A stretch of DNA of 64,000 nt from NCBI GenBank assembly GCA_039928925.1, contig JBDSSF010000003.1:248001-312000 (forward strand), read 5' to 3'. The stretch comes from Candidatus Saccharimonadales bacterium (GTDB lineage Bacteria; Patescibacteriota; Saccharimonadia; Saccharimonadales; Saccharimonadaceae). How positions within the stretch are numbered: position 1 is the first letter of the stretch; the number at the start of each line of letters is the position of its first letter. The translations under genes and the position numbers were made by a program. Under the pieces are notes generated by a model that worked only from the letters and a program-made list of their open reading frames with translations, ran no database searches and was not told the origin of the DNA. Positions 1 to 8,151 of this stretch are shown one piece after another.

Positions 1-528
1 GCAAAAATTTTATGGATGGACCTAGAAATGACAGGCTTAGATCCAGTCAAGGATCGTATCTTAGAAGTAGCAGTTATTGCTACCGATTGGGATTTTAATG
101 AAATCGCGACATATACGGCAGTCGTTAAGGTTGGACCGCGACTTATGGCTAAGCGCATGAAAGTAGGAGCTGCATTTTGGGATGCAAATCCGGAAGCGCG
201 CGATGGATTAGTTGATCAAAACAAAAATGGACTATCTGGCCGTACGGTAGAAAATGAATTACTTGATTTCATAAACGAACATTTCGATTCTGAAAAACCT
301 GTACTACTTGGGGGTAATTCTATTCATCAGGATAGACGGTTTATCGTGAATGAGTGGCATAGACTCGATGTTCGTCTACACTACCGTATGTTAGATGTTA
401 CAGCATGGAAAGTGGTATTTGATGGTAAATTTGGAAAACGATTTACGAAACCCGAAGAACACCGTGCCCTTGAAGATATAAGAGGTAGTATCATGGAACT
501 TAAGTATTATTTGACCAAGCTGAAATAA
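1..528 (+). CDS. orn: Oligoribonuclease (5' end outside window)
   Basis: A 3'-5' exoribonuclease of the DEDDh family that degrades 2-5 nt RNAs, including pGpG from c-di-GMP breakdown. The reading frame is open from base 1 (A-K-I-L-W-M-D-L-E-M-T), so the true start lies upstream; the ATG at 16 falls inside the conserved first exonuclease motif (WMDLEMTGLD). Further motifs are GNSIHQDRRFI (Exo II) and HRALEDIRGS (Exo III with the catalytic His and Asp). Length and motif spacing match Orn closely. The next gene starts 18 nt later and its promoter lies within the end of orn. In this window it could act with the GGDEF protein at 21.3 kb in c-di-GMP turnover (inference). Confidence 0.93.
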   Translation, partial: AKILWMDLEMTGLDPVKDRILEVAVIATDWDFNEIATYTAVVKVGPRLMAKRMKVGAAFWDANPEARDGLVDQNKNGLSGRTVENELLDFINEHFDSEKPVLLGGNSIHQDRRFIVNEWHRLDVRLHYRMLDVTAWKVVFDGKFGKRFTKPEEHRALEDIRGSIMELKYYLTKLK

Positions 529-546
529 TGCTACAATAGCAGTACT

Positions 547-1776
547 ATGCTACCAATAAGGGCGCGTCGAAATCATAAAAGACTTCTATGGTTTGTAGTA
601 GCCGTACTAATGATTTTGATAGCAACCGCGTTTGTTGTTATATTCTTCAATCAAAGTGTTCACACGCCTGAACAAAAAACTGTTACATCAAAATCAGAAG
701 TAGTATCAAAACCTGTAGCCATATCGTCTAATATGCTTTTCATGGGAGATGTTTTTTGGGGCAGATATATAAATGATTGGTCACAAGCGAGCTCACTAAA
801 AACTAGCTATCCATTTTCAAGACTCAGTGAATTTAACCGTATGAAATACGATGCTTGGATTGCTGACTTAGAATGTCCGTCGGTTAATGGCGTCAACATG
901 ACCAGCGCACAGGAAGACGCAACGCTGACATTTAATTGTTCGCCTGACTATCTTCCGGAAGCGGCTAAATGGTTCACTATTTTTGGTAACGCAAATAACC
1001 ATAGTGATAATCAAGGTGGGATGGCTGGGCTCATTGAAACTCGTCAGCATCTCGAGCAGAATAAAATTCAATATTTTGGTAACTTTGACCCTGAGGTTCT
1101 AAAAGATGTATGTGAAGTGACAGCAATGCCAGTGACTATTTCACTCGATGATAAAACCACAAAAAAAGGTAGTCTTCCAGTAGCGATGTGTGGCTATCAT
1201 GGAGTATTTAAGATTCCGTCTGCCGCTAGTCTTGCTGTTATGCAAGCATACGCAAAAGTGATGCCTGTGATCGCGTTTCCTCATTCAGGCCAGGAATACA
1301 AGACAGGGCCTGACCAAATTAAAACTGATCTATATAGATCCATGATAGATAACGGTGCGGATATGGTCATAGGAGATCATGCACACTGGATACAGAACAG
1401 TGAAAGCTATAAGGGACACCTCATTGTTTATTCCATGGGTAACTTTATATTCGACCAGCAGGACACGCCCGAAGTTGTACGCTCAGCTGCTATTAACGTT
1501 AATATGAAACTAGCAGCCAACGCCGACACTAGCCAACTTGATGCTTGGCTCAGAATCGGTAGCAGATGTGTAGCGTTCCAGGATGATTGTATGGCTCAAA
1601 TTGCTAGTCAGGGGCTTAAGAAATTACAAGTAACATATGGGTTTGGGGTCGTTGGCAGTAATGATTCGGGTAAGATCGTAAAACCCGCAACACCCGACCA
1701 GCAAGAGGCAATACTGCAGCGTCTAAACTGGCAAAAAACGATGACCCAGTTGCAAGCCCCCTATAGTAGCCTGTAG
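547..1776 (+). CDS. CapA/PgsA-like metallophosphoesterase-fold membrane protein
   Basis: A 409-residue protein with a short basic N-terminus and one membrane segment (about residues 13-34), followed by an extracellular domain of the poly-gamma-glutamate synthesis CapA family. Family motifs are present: MGDVFWGR near residue 66, GNANNHSDNQ near 149, FPHSGQEY, and GDHAHWIQ near 276, followed by YSMGNFIFDQ. These place it in the calcineurin-like CapA superfamily, whose members act in surface polymer synthesis or degradation. No capB or capC neighbour is present, so the substrate is unknown. A -10 hexamer TACAAT (532-537, preceded by TGC) ends 9 nt before the ATG. Confidence 0.8.
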   Translation: MLPIRARRNHKRLLWFVVAVLMILIATAFVVIFFNQSVHTPEQKTVTSKSEVVSKPVAISSNMLFMGDVFWGRYINDWSQASSLKTSYPFSRLSEFNRMKYDAWIADLECPSVNGVNMTSAQEDATLTFNCSPDYLPEAAKWFTIFGNANNHSDNQGGMAGLIETRQHLEQNKIQYFGNFDPEVLKDVCEVTAMPVTISLDDKTTKKGSLPVAMCGYHGVFKIPSAASLAVMQAYAKVMPVIAFPHSGQEYKTGPDQIKTDLYRSMIDNGADMVIGDHAHWIQNSESYKGHLIVYSMGNFIFDQQDTPEVVRSAAINVNMKLAANADTSQLDAWLRIGSRCVAFQDDCMAQIASQGLKKLQVTYGFGVVGSNDSGKIVKPATPDQQEAILQRLNWQKTMTQLQAPYSSL

Positions 1777-1779
1777 ACT
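1750..1779 (+). promoter_or_regulatory. Promoter of the MmcQ/YjbR gene
   Basis: TTGCAA (1750-1755), 18-nt spacer, TAGACT (1774-1779). The -10 ends exactly 6 nt before the ATG at 1786, predicting a leaderless or near-leaderless mRNA. The promoter sits inside the end of the CapA-like gene. Confidence 0.5.
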
Positions 1780-1785
1780 GAGTAT

Positions 1786-2124
1786 ATGACTCACAAAGAA
1801 CTCGAAGATTATCTCCTTAGCTTTCCTAACACATGGCTTGATTTTCCTTTTGGCGAATCCACATCAGTATATAAAATAGGCTATAAAGAAACAGGTGAGG
1901 GTAAGCTATTCGCAATCATTGCAAATGACAGTAAGCCACTCAAGGTGAGTTTAAAGTGCGACCCAAGTCTCGCTCTTGTTCTTCGCGATAAATATGAAAC
2001 CGTGCTACCGGGATATCATTTGAATAAAAAACATTGGAACACTATTTTGTGCACTGGACAGGTGCCTGAAGACGAACTGTTCGATTTAGTACGACTAAGC
2101 TATAACCTAGTCGACGCTAGCTAG
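1786..2124 (+). CDS. MmcQ/YjbR family protein
   Basis: A 112-residue protein matching the MmcQ/YjbR (CyaY-like fold) family over its whole length. It has the N-terminal helix with FPNTWLDFPFGE, a central VYKIG/LFAIIA strand pair, KVSLKCDP, and the typical PGYHLNKKHWNTI segment. Members are small proteins annotated as DNA-binding, but their role is not established. It follows the CapA-like gene by 9 nt and overlaps the end of the convergent gene at 2117-2725 by 8 nt. No Shine-Dalgarno sequence is visible; the start is set by the -10 hexamer 6 nt upstream. Confidence 0.85.
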   Translation: MTHKELEDYLLSFPNTWLDFPFGESTSVYKIGYKETGEGKLFAIIANDSKPLKVSLKCDPSLALVLRDKYETVLPGYHLNKKHWNTILCTGQVPEDELFDLVRLSYNLVDAS

Positions 2125-2725
2125 TTGTATCGCTAAAATCGGATAATTGCTTCCTTATAGTCGCAAGGTTCGTATCCGTTGTATCAAGGAAATCTTTCAT
2201 TGACTTACTACTTGTTGATTCATAGATACCTTTCATCAGTGCGGATAAGGTTTCCAGTTGATAATCCATTTCTCTTGCATAAGTACGATCATAAGTGGCA
2301 TTTAATCTGGCATCTTCTAATGTTTTTTTGAGTGTATCACCAGATTCGGCAGCCGTAATGGCTTTGTCGATTTTATCTTTTGCTACTCCTGCCGCGAGTA
2401 ACGGTGCTGTGCCGTCACGATCAGCATTTGTTAAGAAAATGATTAGGTTGGCGTTTGTAGTTCTCAGTGAATTACTTTTGATATTTTGTTTAGCGCTTGT
2501 AGAGATAGTACTAAGAGTGTTAATTCGGGCCTCGAGTGTTTGTAATTTAGAGGGGCTTGCATTACCACCATTACCCAGGCTCACGAGTACAACAACGAGA
2601 ATTATAGCAAATAGAAGGCCACCACCGATAAGGAGAAGAAACTTTTTATCAAGTCCAGGTTTTTTAGCTGGAGCCGCAATCTGATTTAAGTAGTCAATTG
2701 AATATTCTTCTTGATTTGGATTCAT
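2117..2725 (-). CDS. Membrane-anchored protein of unknown function
   Basis: A 202-residue protein that I do not recognise. It has about 28 cytoplasmic residues, one strongly hydrophobic segment (LLLIGGGLLFAIILVVVLVS, about residues 30-50), then a polar, mostly helical extracellular region rich in Thr, Ser, Ala and Lys. There is no Cys and no catalytic motif. Single-pass proteins of this design recur in the window (26099-26851, 26864-27166, 11452-12048). It is convergent with and slightly overlaps the MmcQ/YjbR gene. Confidence 0.6.
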   Translation of the reverse strand: MNPNQEEYSIDYLNQIAAPAKKPGLDKKFLLLIGGGLLFAIILVVVLVSLGNGGNASPSKLQTLEARINTLSTISTSAKQNIKSNSLRTTNANLIIFLTNADRDGTAPLLAAGVAKDKIDKAITAAESGDTLKKTLEDARLNATYDRTYAREMDYQLETLSALMKGIYESTSSKSMKDFLDTTDTNLATIRKQLSDFSDTTS

Positions 2726-2780
2726 TACATGTATTTAATCACATATAGAGGTCAATCGACAATAATGCTCACGTTTTATC

Positions 2781-2801
2781 AGCGTGTAGTGCCTATACGC
2801 T
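2781..2801. other. Hairpin between divergent genes
   Basis: AGCGTGTAG and CTATACGCT pair over 9 bp (one G-U) around a 3-nt loop. There is no U-run on either side. It lies upstream of dnaG, between the divergent starts at 2725 and 2838, so it could be an operator or an RNA element; function unknown. Confidence 0.35.
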
Positions 2802-2825
2802 AATTTCTAACAGAGGTAAAAGTGT

Positions 2826-2831
2826 TACAAT
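2826..2831 (+). promoter_or_regulatory. -10 element of dnaG-rpoD
   Basis: TACAAT preceded by TGT (extended -10 form) ends 6 nt before the dnaG ATG at 2838. No convincing -35 is visible. It predicts a leaderless dnaG-rpoD transcript. Confidence 0.5.
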
Positions 2832-2837
2832 AAAACT

Positions 2838-4592
2838 ATGCAGGATGCAAAAGAAGAAGTTCGTTCACGCATTAACATCGAGGATGTTGTAGGTGAGTAT
2901 GTACAGCTCAAACGAGCTGGGCGTAACTTTAAAGGACTGAGTCCATTTAGTAGTGAAAAAACGGCAAGCTTTTTCGTTAGTCCAGATAAGCATATTTGGC
3001 ATGACTTTTCGTCAAATAAGGGTGGTGATGTATTCAGTTTTGTGATGGAAGTGGAAGGTATGGATTTTCGTCAAGCGCTCGAACACCTAGCTAGAAAAGC
3101 TGGGGTTGATTTGTCACTCTACGAATCAAAGGGAAGTCAGGAGATTGCACAGAAAAAAAAGCGTCTTTACGCGGCACTTGATCTTGCCGCTTCATATTAC
3201 CAGCACAGTCTTATTAGTAACGGGCATGCGCTTGAGTATGTTTTTAAGAAACGTGGACTTGATAAAAAAATTGTCGAATCATTTCGCATTGGGTATGCAC
3301 CAGACAATGGAAATGCCCTTGTTCAGTTTTTAAATCGGAAAGGTTTTTCTGATAGAGAGGTTGATGAAGCTGGTCTTGCGAACCGCTATGGTGGCGACTT
3401 ATTTCGGGGACGTATGATGGTACCACTCATGGATGGCAGTGGGCAGGTTATAGGTTTTACGGCCCGTATTCTTATTGATATTAAAGATGCTCCCAAATAT
3501 CTAAACACGCCACAGACTCTTCTTTATGACAAAAGTAGACATGTTTTTGGGTTATCACAGGCAAAAGAGGCAATTCGTACCGTCGACTATGCTGTAATTG
3601 TCGAAGGTAACCTTGATGTCGTGAGTAGCCACCAAGTAGGTATATCACAGGTAGTCGCTACGGCTGGCACTGCTATGACCGAAAGCCACTTAAGAGCTCT
3701 CCGACGCCTAACAGGTAATGTGAGACTCGCATTTGATGGAGATAGAGCAGGTATAGCTGCGACAGAACGTGCAATCCCGATCGCGCAGTCAGTTGGTGTT
3801 GAACTTACAATCATTACACTGCCAGGTGATGCGAAGGACCCTGATGAATTAATCCAGCAAGACTCAAAACTTTGGCTTGCGGCAATCGAATCCGCACAGC
3901 CTGCAGTAGACTGGATACTGAACCAATACTCTAATAGGGAAGATCTTACCTCTGCCTCAGGAAAGCGTGCTTTTACTACAGCAGGGCTTAAAGTCGTCAG
4001 GACATTGCAGGATATAGTAGAGCAAGAGCACTATCAGGCCAAAATCGCCGACATGGTTCAATCATCCCTCGAATCGATTAAAGCTAAACAAGCTAAAGGA
4101 ACTGATGAGACTCCCGCACCAACTCGCTTAAAACGAGTTCATACCACGGATGAGCGTAGTCAGGATGTGTATTTATATCAAGATAATCTTCTTGCTGCCG
4201 CACTAATTGATGCATCAGCCCAAGAACTATTTGCACATATTGATACAACAATGTTTGCAGGCGAAGATCGTCAATTAGTCGCATCTTTCCTCGCTACACA
4301 TTCCGGTAAGATTGTGACGGATACCCCTGAGCAGTTGCAAAAAATTGATCAGTATGTCAAAATACTATTATTAAAGGCCGACGCTCGATATGCCGATTGG
4401 AACGATCAAGATCGTTACTTCGAAACGGCACGATTGCTCCGCCAAGTAGCACACGAACACAAGAAACAACAAAAAGATCTATTAACGAGTGAACTACGTG
4501 AGGCCGAGGCTAGCGACGACGAGTCAAAAGCCCTTGAAATTCGTGGCAAACTTAATACTTTAATAAAGGAGATGACTAGTGGGCAAAGATGA
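2838..4592 (+). CDS. dnaG: DNA primase, zinc-ligand-free form
   Basis: Replicative primase of 584 residues that makes RNA primers for the replisome. The N-terminal CHC2 domain is recognisable ([13 protein letters not shown], then [16 protein letters not shown]) but the four zinc ligands are replaced: S35 and S38 for the first Cys and His, D56 and S59 for the last two Cys. The RNA polymerase core and TOPRIM domain follow, with VEGNLDV near residue 256 and FDGDRAG near 298, so the catalytic acidic residues are kept. The C-terminal part is divergent and would bind the helicase. rpoD starts inside the last codons (14-nt overlap), a common dnaG-rpoD arrangement. Confidence 0.93.
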   Translation: MQDAKEEVRSRINIEDVVGEYVQLKRAGRNFKGLSPFSSEKTASFFVSPDKHIWHDFSSNKGGDVFSFVMEVEGMDFRQALEHLARKAGVDLSLYESKGSQEIAQKKKRLYAALDLAASYYQHSLISNGHALEYVFKKRGLDKKIVESFRIGYAPDNGNALVQFLNRKGFSDREVDEAGLANRYGGDLFRGRMMVPLMDGSGQVIGFTARILIDIKDAPKYLNTPQTLLYDKSRHVFGLSQAKEAIRTVDYAVIVEGNLDVVSSHQVGISQVVATAGTAMTESHLRALRRLTGNVRLAFDGDRAGIAATERAIPIAQSVGVELTIITLPGDAKDPDELIQQDSKLWLAAIESAQPAVDWILNQYSNREDLTSASGKRAFTTAGLKVVRTLQDIVEQEHYQAKIADMVQSSLESIKAKQAKGTDETPAPTRLKRVHTTDERSQDVYLYQDNLLAAALIDASAQELFAHIDTTMFAGEDRQLVASFLATHSGKIVTDTPEQLQKIDQYVKILLLKADARYADWNDQDRYFETARLLRQVAHEHKKQQKDLLTSELREAEASDDESKALEIRGKLNTLIKEMTSGQR

Positions 4593-5571
4593 TGATCAAA
4601 CAGACGATAGTGCAGTATTAGACAGTACGACAGTTTCAGCACTTGGTGATATTGAAGAACCAGCGATTGATGAGCTACAGGACGAAGAAGAAGACGATGA
4701 AGATACGCTGAACAGTAATCAATATTTTGATGATGTTTCAGATGACAGTGTCAGGTTGTACCTTCGTGAGATTGGTAAAATCCCGCTATTGAATGGTGAA
4801 GAAGAGCTTGCTCTTGCGCAGCGTGTTGTTGCAGGTGAGAAGAAGGCTAAGGATAAAATGGCCGAAGCAAACATGCGTCTCGTTGTCTCAATTGCAAAAC
4901 GTTATTCTGGTCGTGGGCTTGATTTCCTTGATTTGATTCAAGAGGGCAACACAGGGCTTCTTCGTGCTGTTGAAAAATTTGATCCAGATAAAGGATTTAA
5001 GTTTAGTACTTATGCAACATGGTGGATCCGCCAGGCTATTACGCGTGCGATTGCCGATCAAGCACGTACAATTCGTATTCCTGTGCATATGGTGGAGACC
5101 ATTAACAAGTTACTGCGTACACAGCGTCGCATGACTCAGGAGCTAAACCGTGAGCCAACTATCGAGGAGCTTGCAAAAGAGCTTGAGATGGAGCCAGAAA
5201 AAGTTGAATACGTTATTAAAATTAAACAAGACATTACATCACTTGATGCTGGTGTTGGGCGTGATGGTGAAGATGAAGATTCAGTTCTCGGTGACTTTAT
5301 TGAAGACGAAGATGGGACGACACCAGAAGAATCTGCTGCATCGCAACTTTTAAAAGAGCAGGTTCAATCAGTTCTTTCCACACTTTCTGAACGAGAACAA
5401 AAGATCATCAAGATGCGTTTTGGCCTAGAAAATGGTAAATCTCATACACTTGAAGAGGTCGGACAAGAGTTTGCCGTCACTCGTGAGCGTATTCGTCAGA
5501 TTGAAGCTAAGGCGCTTGCAAAGCTTCGTAAACATAAGGATGCCAAAAAACTTCATGAGTACCTGAGTTAA
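4579..5571 (+). CDS. rpoD: Primary RNA polymerase sigma factor (sigma-70)
   Basis: The housekeeping sigma factor, 330 residues, with a short acidic N-terminus instead of a full region 1.1. Region 1.2 ([15 protein letters not shown]) is followed by region 2 with [27 protein letters not shown] and the -10-reading helix ([16 protein letters not shown]), then region 3, then the region 4 helix-turn-helix ([21 protein letters not shown]) that reads the -35. The start is GTG with AAAGGAG 7 nt upstream; it overlaps dnaG by 14 nt, so the two are translationally coupled. A perfect-palindrome terminator follows. These regions fit the TTGACA/TATAAT promoters seen in the window. Confidence 0.96.
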   Translation: MGKDDDQTDDSAVLDSTTVSALGDIEEPAIDELQDEEEDDEDTLNSNQYFDDVSDDSVRLYLREIGKIPLLNGEEELALAQRVVAGEKKAKDKMAEANMRLVVSIAKRYSGRGLDFLDLIQEGNTGLLRAVEKFDPDKGFKFSTYATWWIRQAITRAIADQARTIRIPVHMVETINKLLRTQRRMTQELNREPTIEELAKELEMEPEKVEYVIKIKQDITSLDAGVGRDGEDEDSVLGDFIEDEDGTTPEESAASQLLKEQVQSVLSTLSEREQKIIKMRFGLENGKSHTLEEVGQEFAVTRERIRQIEAKALAKLRKHKDAKKLHEYLS

Positions 5572-5589
5572 ATAAACTTACATGTAATT

Positions 5590-5617
5590 AAAAACTCCGA
5601 GATATCTCGGAGTTTTT
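5590..5617. terminator. Bidirectional intrinsic terminator
   Basis: A perfect palindrome of 28 nt with ACTCCGAGATATCTCGGAGT at its centre, with A5 on one side and T5 on the other. It can end rpoD transcription rightwards and the convergent kinase-like gene leftwards. Confidence 0.9.
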
Positions 5618-5620
5618 AAT

Positions 5621-6196
5621 TTAAGAGTAGAAGTCGGTGTGTTTTAGAATAACATCGAGTTGCTCGTGGAAATGCTCCATGTCACCGTCGTTAATGATAT
5701 AACTATCTGCCATTGCGATTGGACCACCCTTTTCTAAATTCTCAATTTCCGTCCAGTCCCTATTGGTTGCTTCAACATCAGTGAATGGTCGCTCTGGGCG
5801 TATTGATAAGCGGTGGTGTCGAAGGCGTCGCGGTGCTACGACGGCTATAACATGCAGTTCACCAGGAAATTCATGCTTCATGATCTTATATTCAGTCCAG
5901 CTATAGATACCATCTGCGATAATACGGTGCTGACCGGCGCCAATAAGCCCATTTATCTGTTGAATGATACGCTTTACCACGAAATCATCACCCTCTTTTT
6001 TACGAATATCTTCCCTGAAAGTAGTTTGGCTTTCTGGTGTAATCTCAATACCCGCTTCACGCATCGCGTCATAAATCACACCTCCAAAGTATACCTTCGG
6101 ATATCCTTTTTCAGTTAGAAAATCAACTGCAGAACTTTTTCCACTTCCAGTCATTCCGACGAATGCGATTATTTTTACATTTTCATGATGTGCCAT
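5621..6196 (-). CDS. P-loop nucleotide kinase-like protein (UPF0200/dephospho-CoA-kinase-like)
   Basis: A 191-residue P-loop protein. The Walker A motif is GMTGSGKSS near residue 13. The layout resembles UPF0200, a mostly archaeal dephospho-CoA-kinase-like family: YFGGVIYDAMREAG after the P-loop, an RxxIRKKEGDDFVVKRI segment, IIADGIYSWTEYKIMK, then AVVAPRRLRHHRL and a late MADSYIINDGD. The substrate is unknown. It is transcribed divergently from the polyprenyl synthase. A -10 TATACT lies 8 nt before the ATG. Because the similarity is to a mainly archaeal family, either an old transfer or CPR-wide retention is possible. Confidence 0.7.
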   Translation of the reverse strand: MAHHENVKIIAFVGMTGSGKSSAVDFLTEKGYPKVYFGGVIYDAMREAGIEITPESQTTFREDIRKKEGDDFVVKRIIQQINGLIGAGQHRIIADGIYSWTEYKIMKHEFPGELHVIAVVAPRRLRHHRLSIRPERPFTDVEATNRDWTEIENLEKGGPIAMADSYIINDGDMEHFHEQLDVILKHTDFYS

Positions 6197-6258
6197 TAAT
6201 TTCTAGTATACCGTAGACTGAGTTGCTATAGCAATCAACTAGCCCCGTCTGAGTAGCG

Positions 6259-6264
6259 TATAAT
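6259..6264 (+). promoter_or_regulatory. -10 element of the polyprenyl synthase gene
   Basis: Consensus TATAAT ending exactly 6 nt before the ATG at 6271; leaderless start predicted. The palindrome TTGCTATAGCAA (about 6223-6234) lies between this and the divergent promoter of the kinase-like gene. Confidence 0.6.
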
Positions 6265-6270
6265 GATGAA

Positions 6271-7344
6271 ATGACTTATGACGGATATTTTAGCGTGTCA
6301 GATGCCCAACTGCGTACAGCTATCGACCAGGACCTAGCTGAGTGTGCGACAGTTTGGCAAGCTGAGTTTGAAGGCGGAAGCAGGGAGCCAGTTGCTGCTT
6401 TTTGTAATATATTGTTACGTGGAGGAAAGCGTCTTCGGGGAATGCTTGCTATGCAGAGCTATTATGCGCATGGTGGGCGGGATGAGCATGTTGCAATAGT
6501 GGCAGCTAGAGTGTTTGAATTCGTCCAGACCTATTTATTAATTCTCGATGATATAGCCGACAGATCAGATATGCGGCGGGGCGGACTGTCTGCCCATAAG
6601 CTACTTGAAACATATGCAGTAAACGCAGATCTTAAAAATGATCATGAACATTACGGGGCAACCCAAGCGATGAATGCAGCTGTTGCCGGTATGCATAAAG
6701 CAACAGCAGAAATTCTTGATTTAGATATAGACTCAGGTATTGTTCGTCGTGCGCTGCTCTCGTTGCACCATAACCTAGCAGTAACGATTGATGGTCAAAT
6801 GAACGATATATATAACGAAGTAAGTCGAGATATCCCGACTGAAGATGCGATCGAGCGAGTTCTTACTCGAAAATCTGCTTACTATACGATCCTTAGTCCA
6901 CTTGAGCTTGGTGCATGCCTCGCCGGGAAAGATGGTCTTAGTGAACCCCTTCATGATTATTCTATACACACCGGTTGCGCCTTTCAAATTACTGATGACA
7001 CTATCGGTTCATTTGGTAATAAAGATCAAACAGGTAAAGGTACTAATGACGATATTCACGAAGGAAAAATGACTCTGTTGGTGCAGTATGCATTAAAAAA
7101 AGGAGACAATGTACAGAAAAGTGTGCTTGAGGCTACTCTTGGGAATTGTGATGCGAGTGATGCTGATTGCGATAAAGTACGCGACGTACTTATTGCAACC
7201 GGGGCAAAAGATTATGCAGAGACACGCTCTTCATGGCATAAGGATGAAGCATTTACTGCGCTTGATCGGGCCGAGGATATCGACCATACTTTTATAGTTT
7301 TTTTACATCAGTTAACTGATTATATAACGAAGCGGCAATCGTAA
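6271..7344 (+). CDS. Polyprenyl diphosphate synthase (trans-isoprenyl, IspA/GGPPS type)
   Basis: A trans-prenyltransferase, 357 residues, that condenses IPP with allylic diphosphates. Visible motifs are GGKRLRG near residue 50 (IPP binding) and the first Asp-rich motif DDIAD near 92, followed by MRRGG. The second Asp-rich motif is altered to DDTIG near 241, so the third Asp is lost, although downstream Asp residues could substitute. It faces uppS, which would extend its product cis-wise, and uppP lies at 56 kb, so the undecaprenyl-type carrier pathway is represented. No genes for making IPP are present here. Confidence 0.88.
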   Translation: MTYDGYFSVSDAQLRTAIDQDLAECATVWQAEFEGGSREPVAAFCNILLRGGKRLRGMLAMQSYYAHGGRDEHVAIVAARVFEFVQTYLLILDDIADRSDMRRGGLSAHKLLETYAVNADLKNDHEHYGATQAMNAAVAGMHKATAEILDLDIDSGIVRRALLSLHHNLAVTIDGQMNDIYNEVSRDIPTEDAIERVLTRKSAYYTILSPLELGACLAGKDGLSEPLHDYSIHTGCAFQITDDTIGSFGNKDQTGKGTNDDIHEGKMTLLVQYALKKGDNVQKSVLEATLGNCDASDADCDKVRDVLIATGAKDYAETRSSWHKDEAFTALDRAEDIDHTFIVFLHQLTDYITKRQS

Positions 7345-7345
7345 T

Positions 7346-8065
7346 TTATTTTCCGAAACGACGCTCACGAGCCCTAAACTCATCTATGATCTTCGTCATA
7401 TGTTCAGATGTGAAATCTGGCCAAAGAACTTCGGGAAAAACGAGCTGCGTTTCATCAGCGAGTAAACTTAAAAATCCAGCACTGTTATGAGGGTCATGCC
7501 ATGCGCCCGTACGAACAATAAGATCTACTTGAGGTAGTGAACTAGTCCATGAATGCTCGCGTAGTAACATGTTAGAAGCCTCTACGCCATGGGGGGTAAT
7601 AACATCCGATTTTAGTAGAGATTGAATTGCTGCCGCTCGTTCACGAGATCCACTGTAGCTAAAAAGAAGCGTAAGTATGTTTGTTCCACGCATATTAGTC
7701 TGATCGACTACCTTGTTGATTGCATCGATTGTCGGCTTGGTAAGCGTATCACGCCATTCGCCGATTGCCTGAATTCTAACATCATACTTACTTATGAGTG
7801 GATGGTCTGCAAATTTATGGACGCTAGTTCGATAAAGCTTATCAATGCTTGATGAAAAATCGCCCGTTCGATCTGCAATGTTGGCATATGAACTGCCCCA
7901 TAGGGAAAGGTGAGTTACCCCGGCAGCAAAGGCGGCTTCCGATATCTCAAGCGTTCGGTCGACACCTTTTTTATACATTCTAGAATATGCACCAATTCCA
8001 TGCTGCTTGGCCCAACGACGATTGCCGTCAGGTATGATTGCAACATGAAATGTAGGTTTTTCCAT
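7346..8065 (-). CDS. uppS: Isoprenyl transferase (undecaprenyl diphosphate synthase family)
   Basis: A cis-prenyltransferase making the long lipid carrier for wall and surface polymers, 239 residues. It has the family signature IIPDGNRRWAK with the catalytic Asp near the N-terminus, LSLWGSSYAN, and the C-terminal VDLIVRTG (normally RTSGE) plus QLVFPEVLWPDF. The RTGAW variant in place of RTSGE is unusual. I place the start at the ATG at 8065, not the in-frame TTG at 8101, because that TTG is the -35 box TTGACT of the gene's own promoter. The gene ends 1 nt after the convergent polyprenyl synthase stop. Confidence 0.88.
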   Translation of the reverse strand: MEKPTFHVAIIPDGNRRWAKQHGIGAYSRMYKKGVDRTLEISEAAFAAGVTHLSLWGSSYANIADRTGDFSSSIDKLYRTSVHKFADHPLISKYDVRIQAIGEWRDTLTKPTIDAINKVVDQTNMRGTNILTLLFSYSGSRERAAAIQSLLKSDVITPHGVEASNMLLREHSWTSSLPQVDLIVRTGAWHDPHNSAGFLSLLADETQLVFPEVLWPDFTSEHMTKIIDEFRARERRFGK

Positions 8066-8071
8066 CTCTTC

Positions 8072-8101
8072 ATAATAGACGACTACGGTAATAGTAGTCA
8101 A
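8072..8101 (-). promoter_or_regulatory. uppS promoter, leaderless type
   Basis: On the minus strand: TTGACT (8101-8096), 18-nt spacer, TATTAT (8077-8072), then 6 nt to the ATG at 8065. It is one of the clearest examples of the window-wide leaderless arrangement. Confidence 0.75.
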
Positions 8102-8139
8102 ATCCTAGAGACGCTCACGCAGCTAAGCTGAATCTGCGC

Positions 8140-8145
8140 TATACT
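8140..8145 (+). promoter_or_regulatory. -10 element of polA
   Basis: TATACT ending 6 nt before the polA ATG at 8152. The -35 region is weak. Confidence 0.5.
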
Positions 8146-8151
8146 GGACAT

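Noticed and set aside
8066..8101. TTG start extending uppS by 12 codons
   Set aside because: The TTG is part of the -35 box TTGACT; the -10 TATTAT lies inside the extension, so these codons would not be transcribed.
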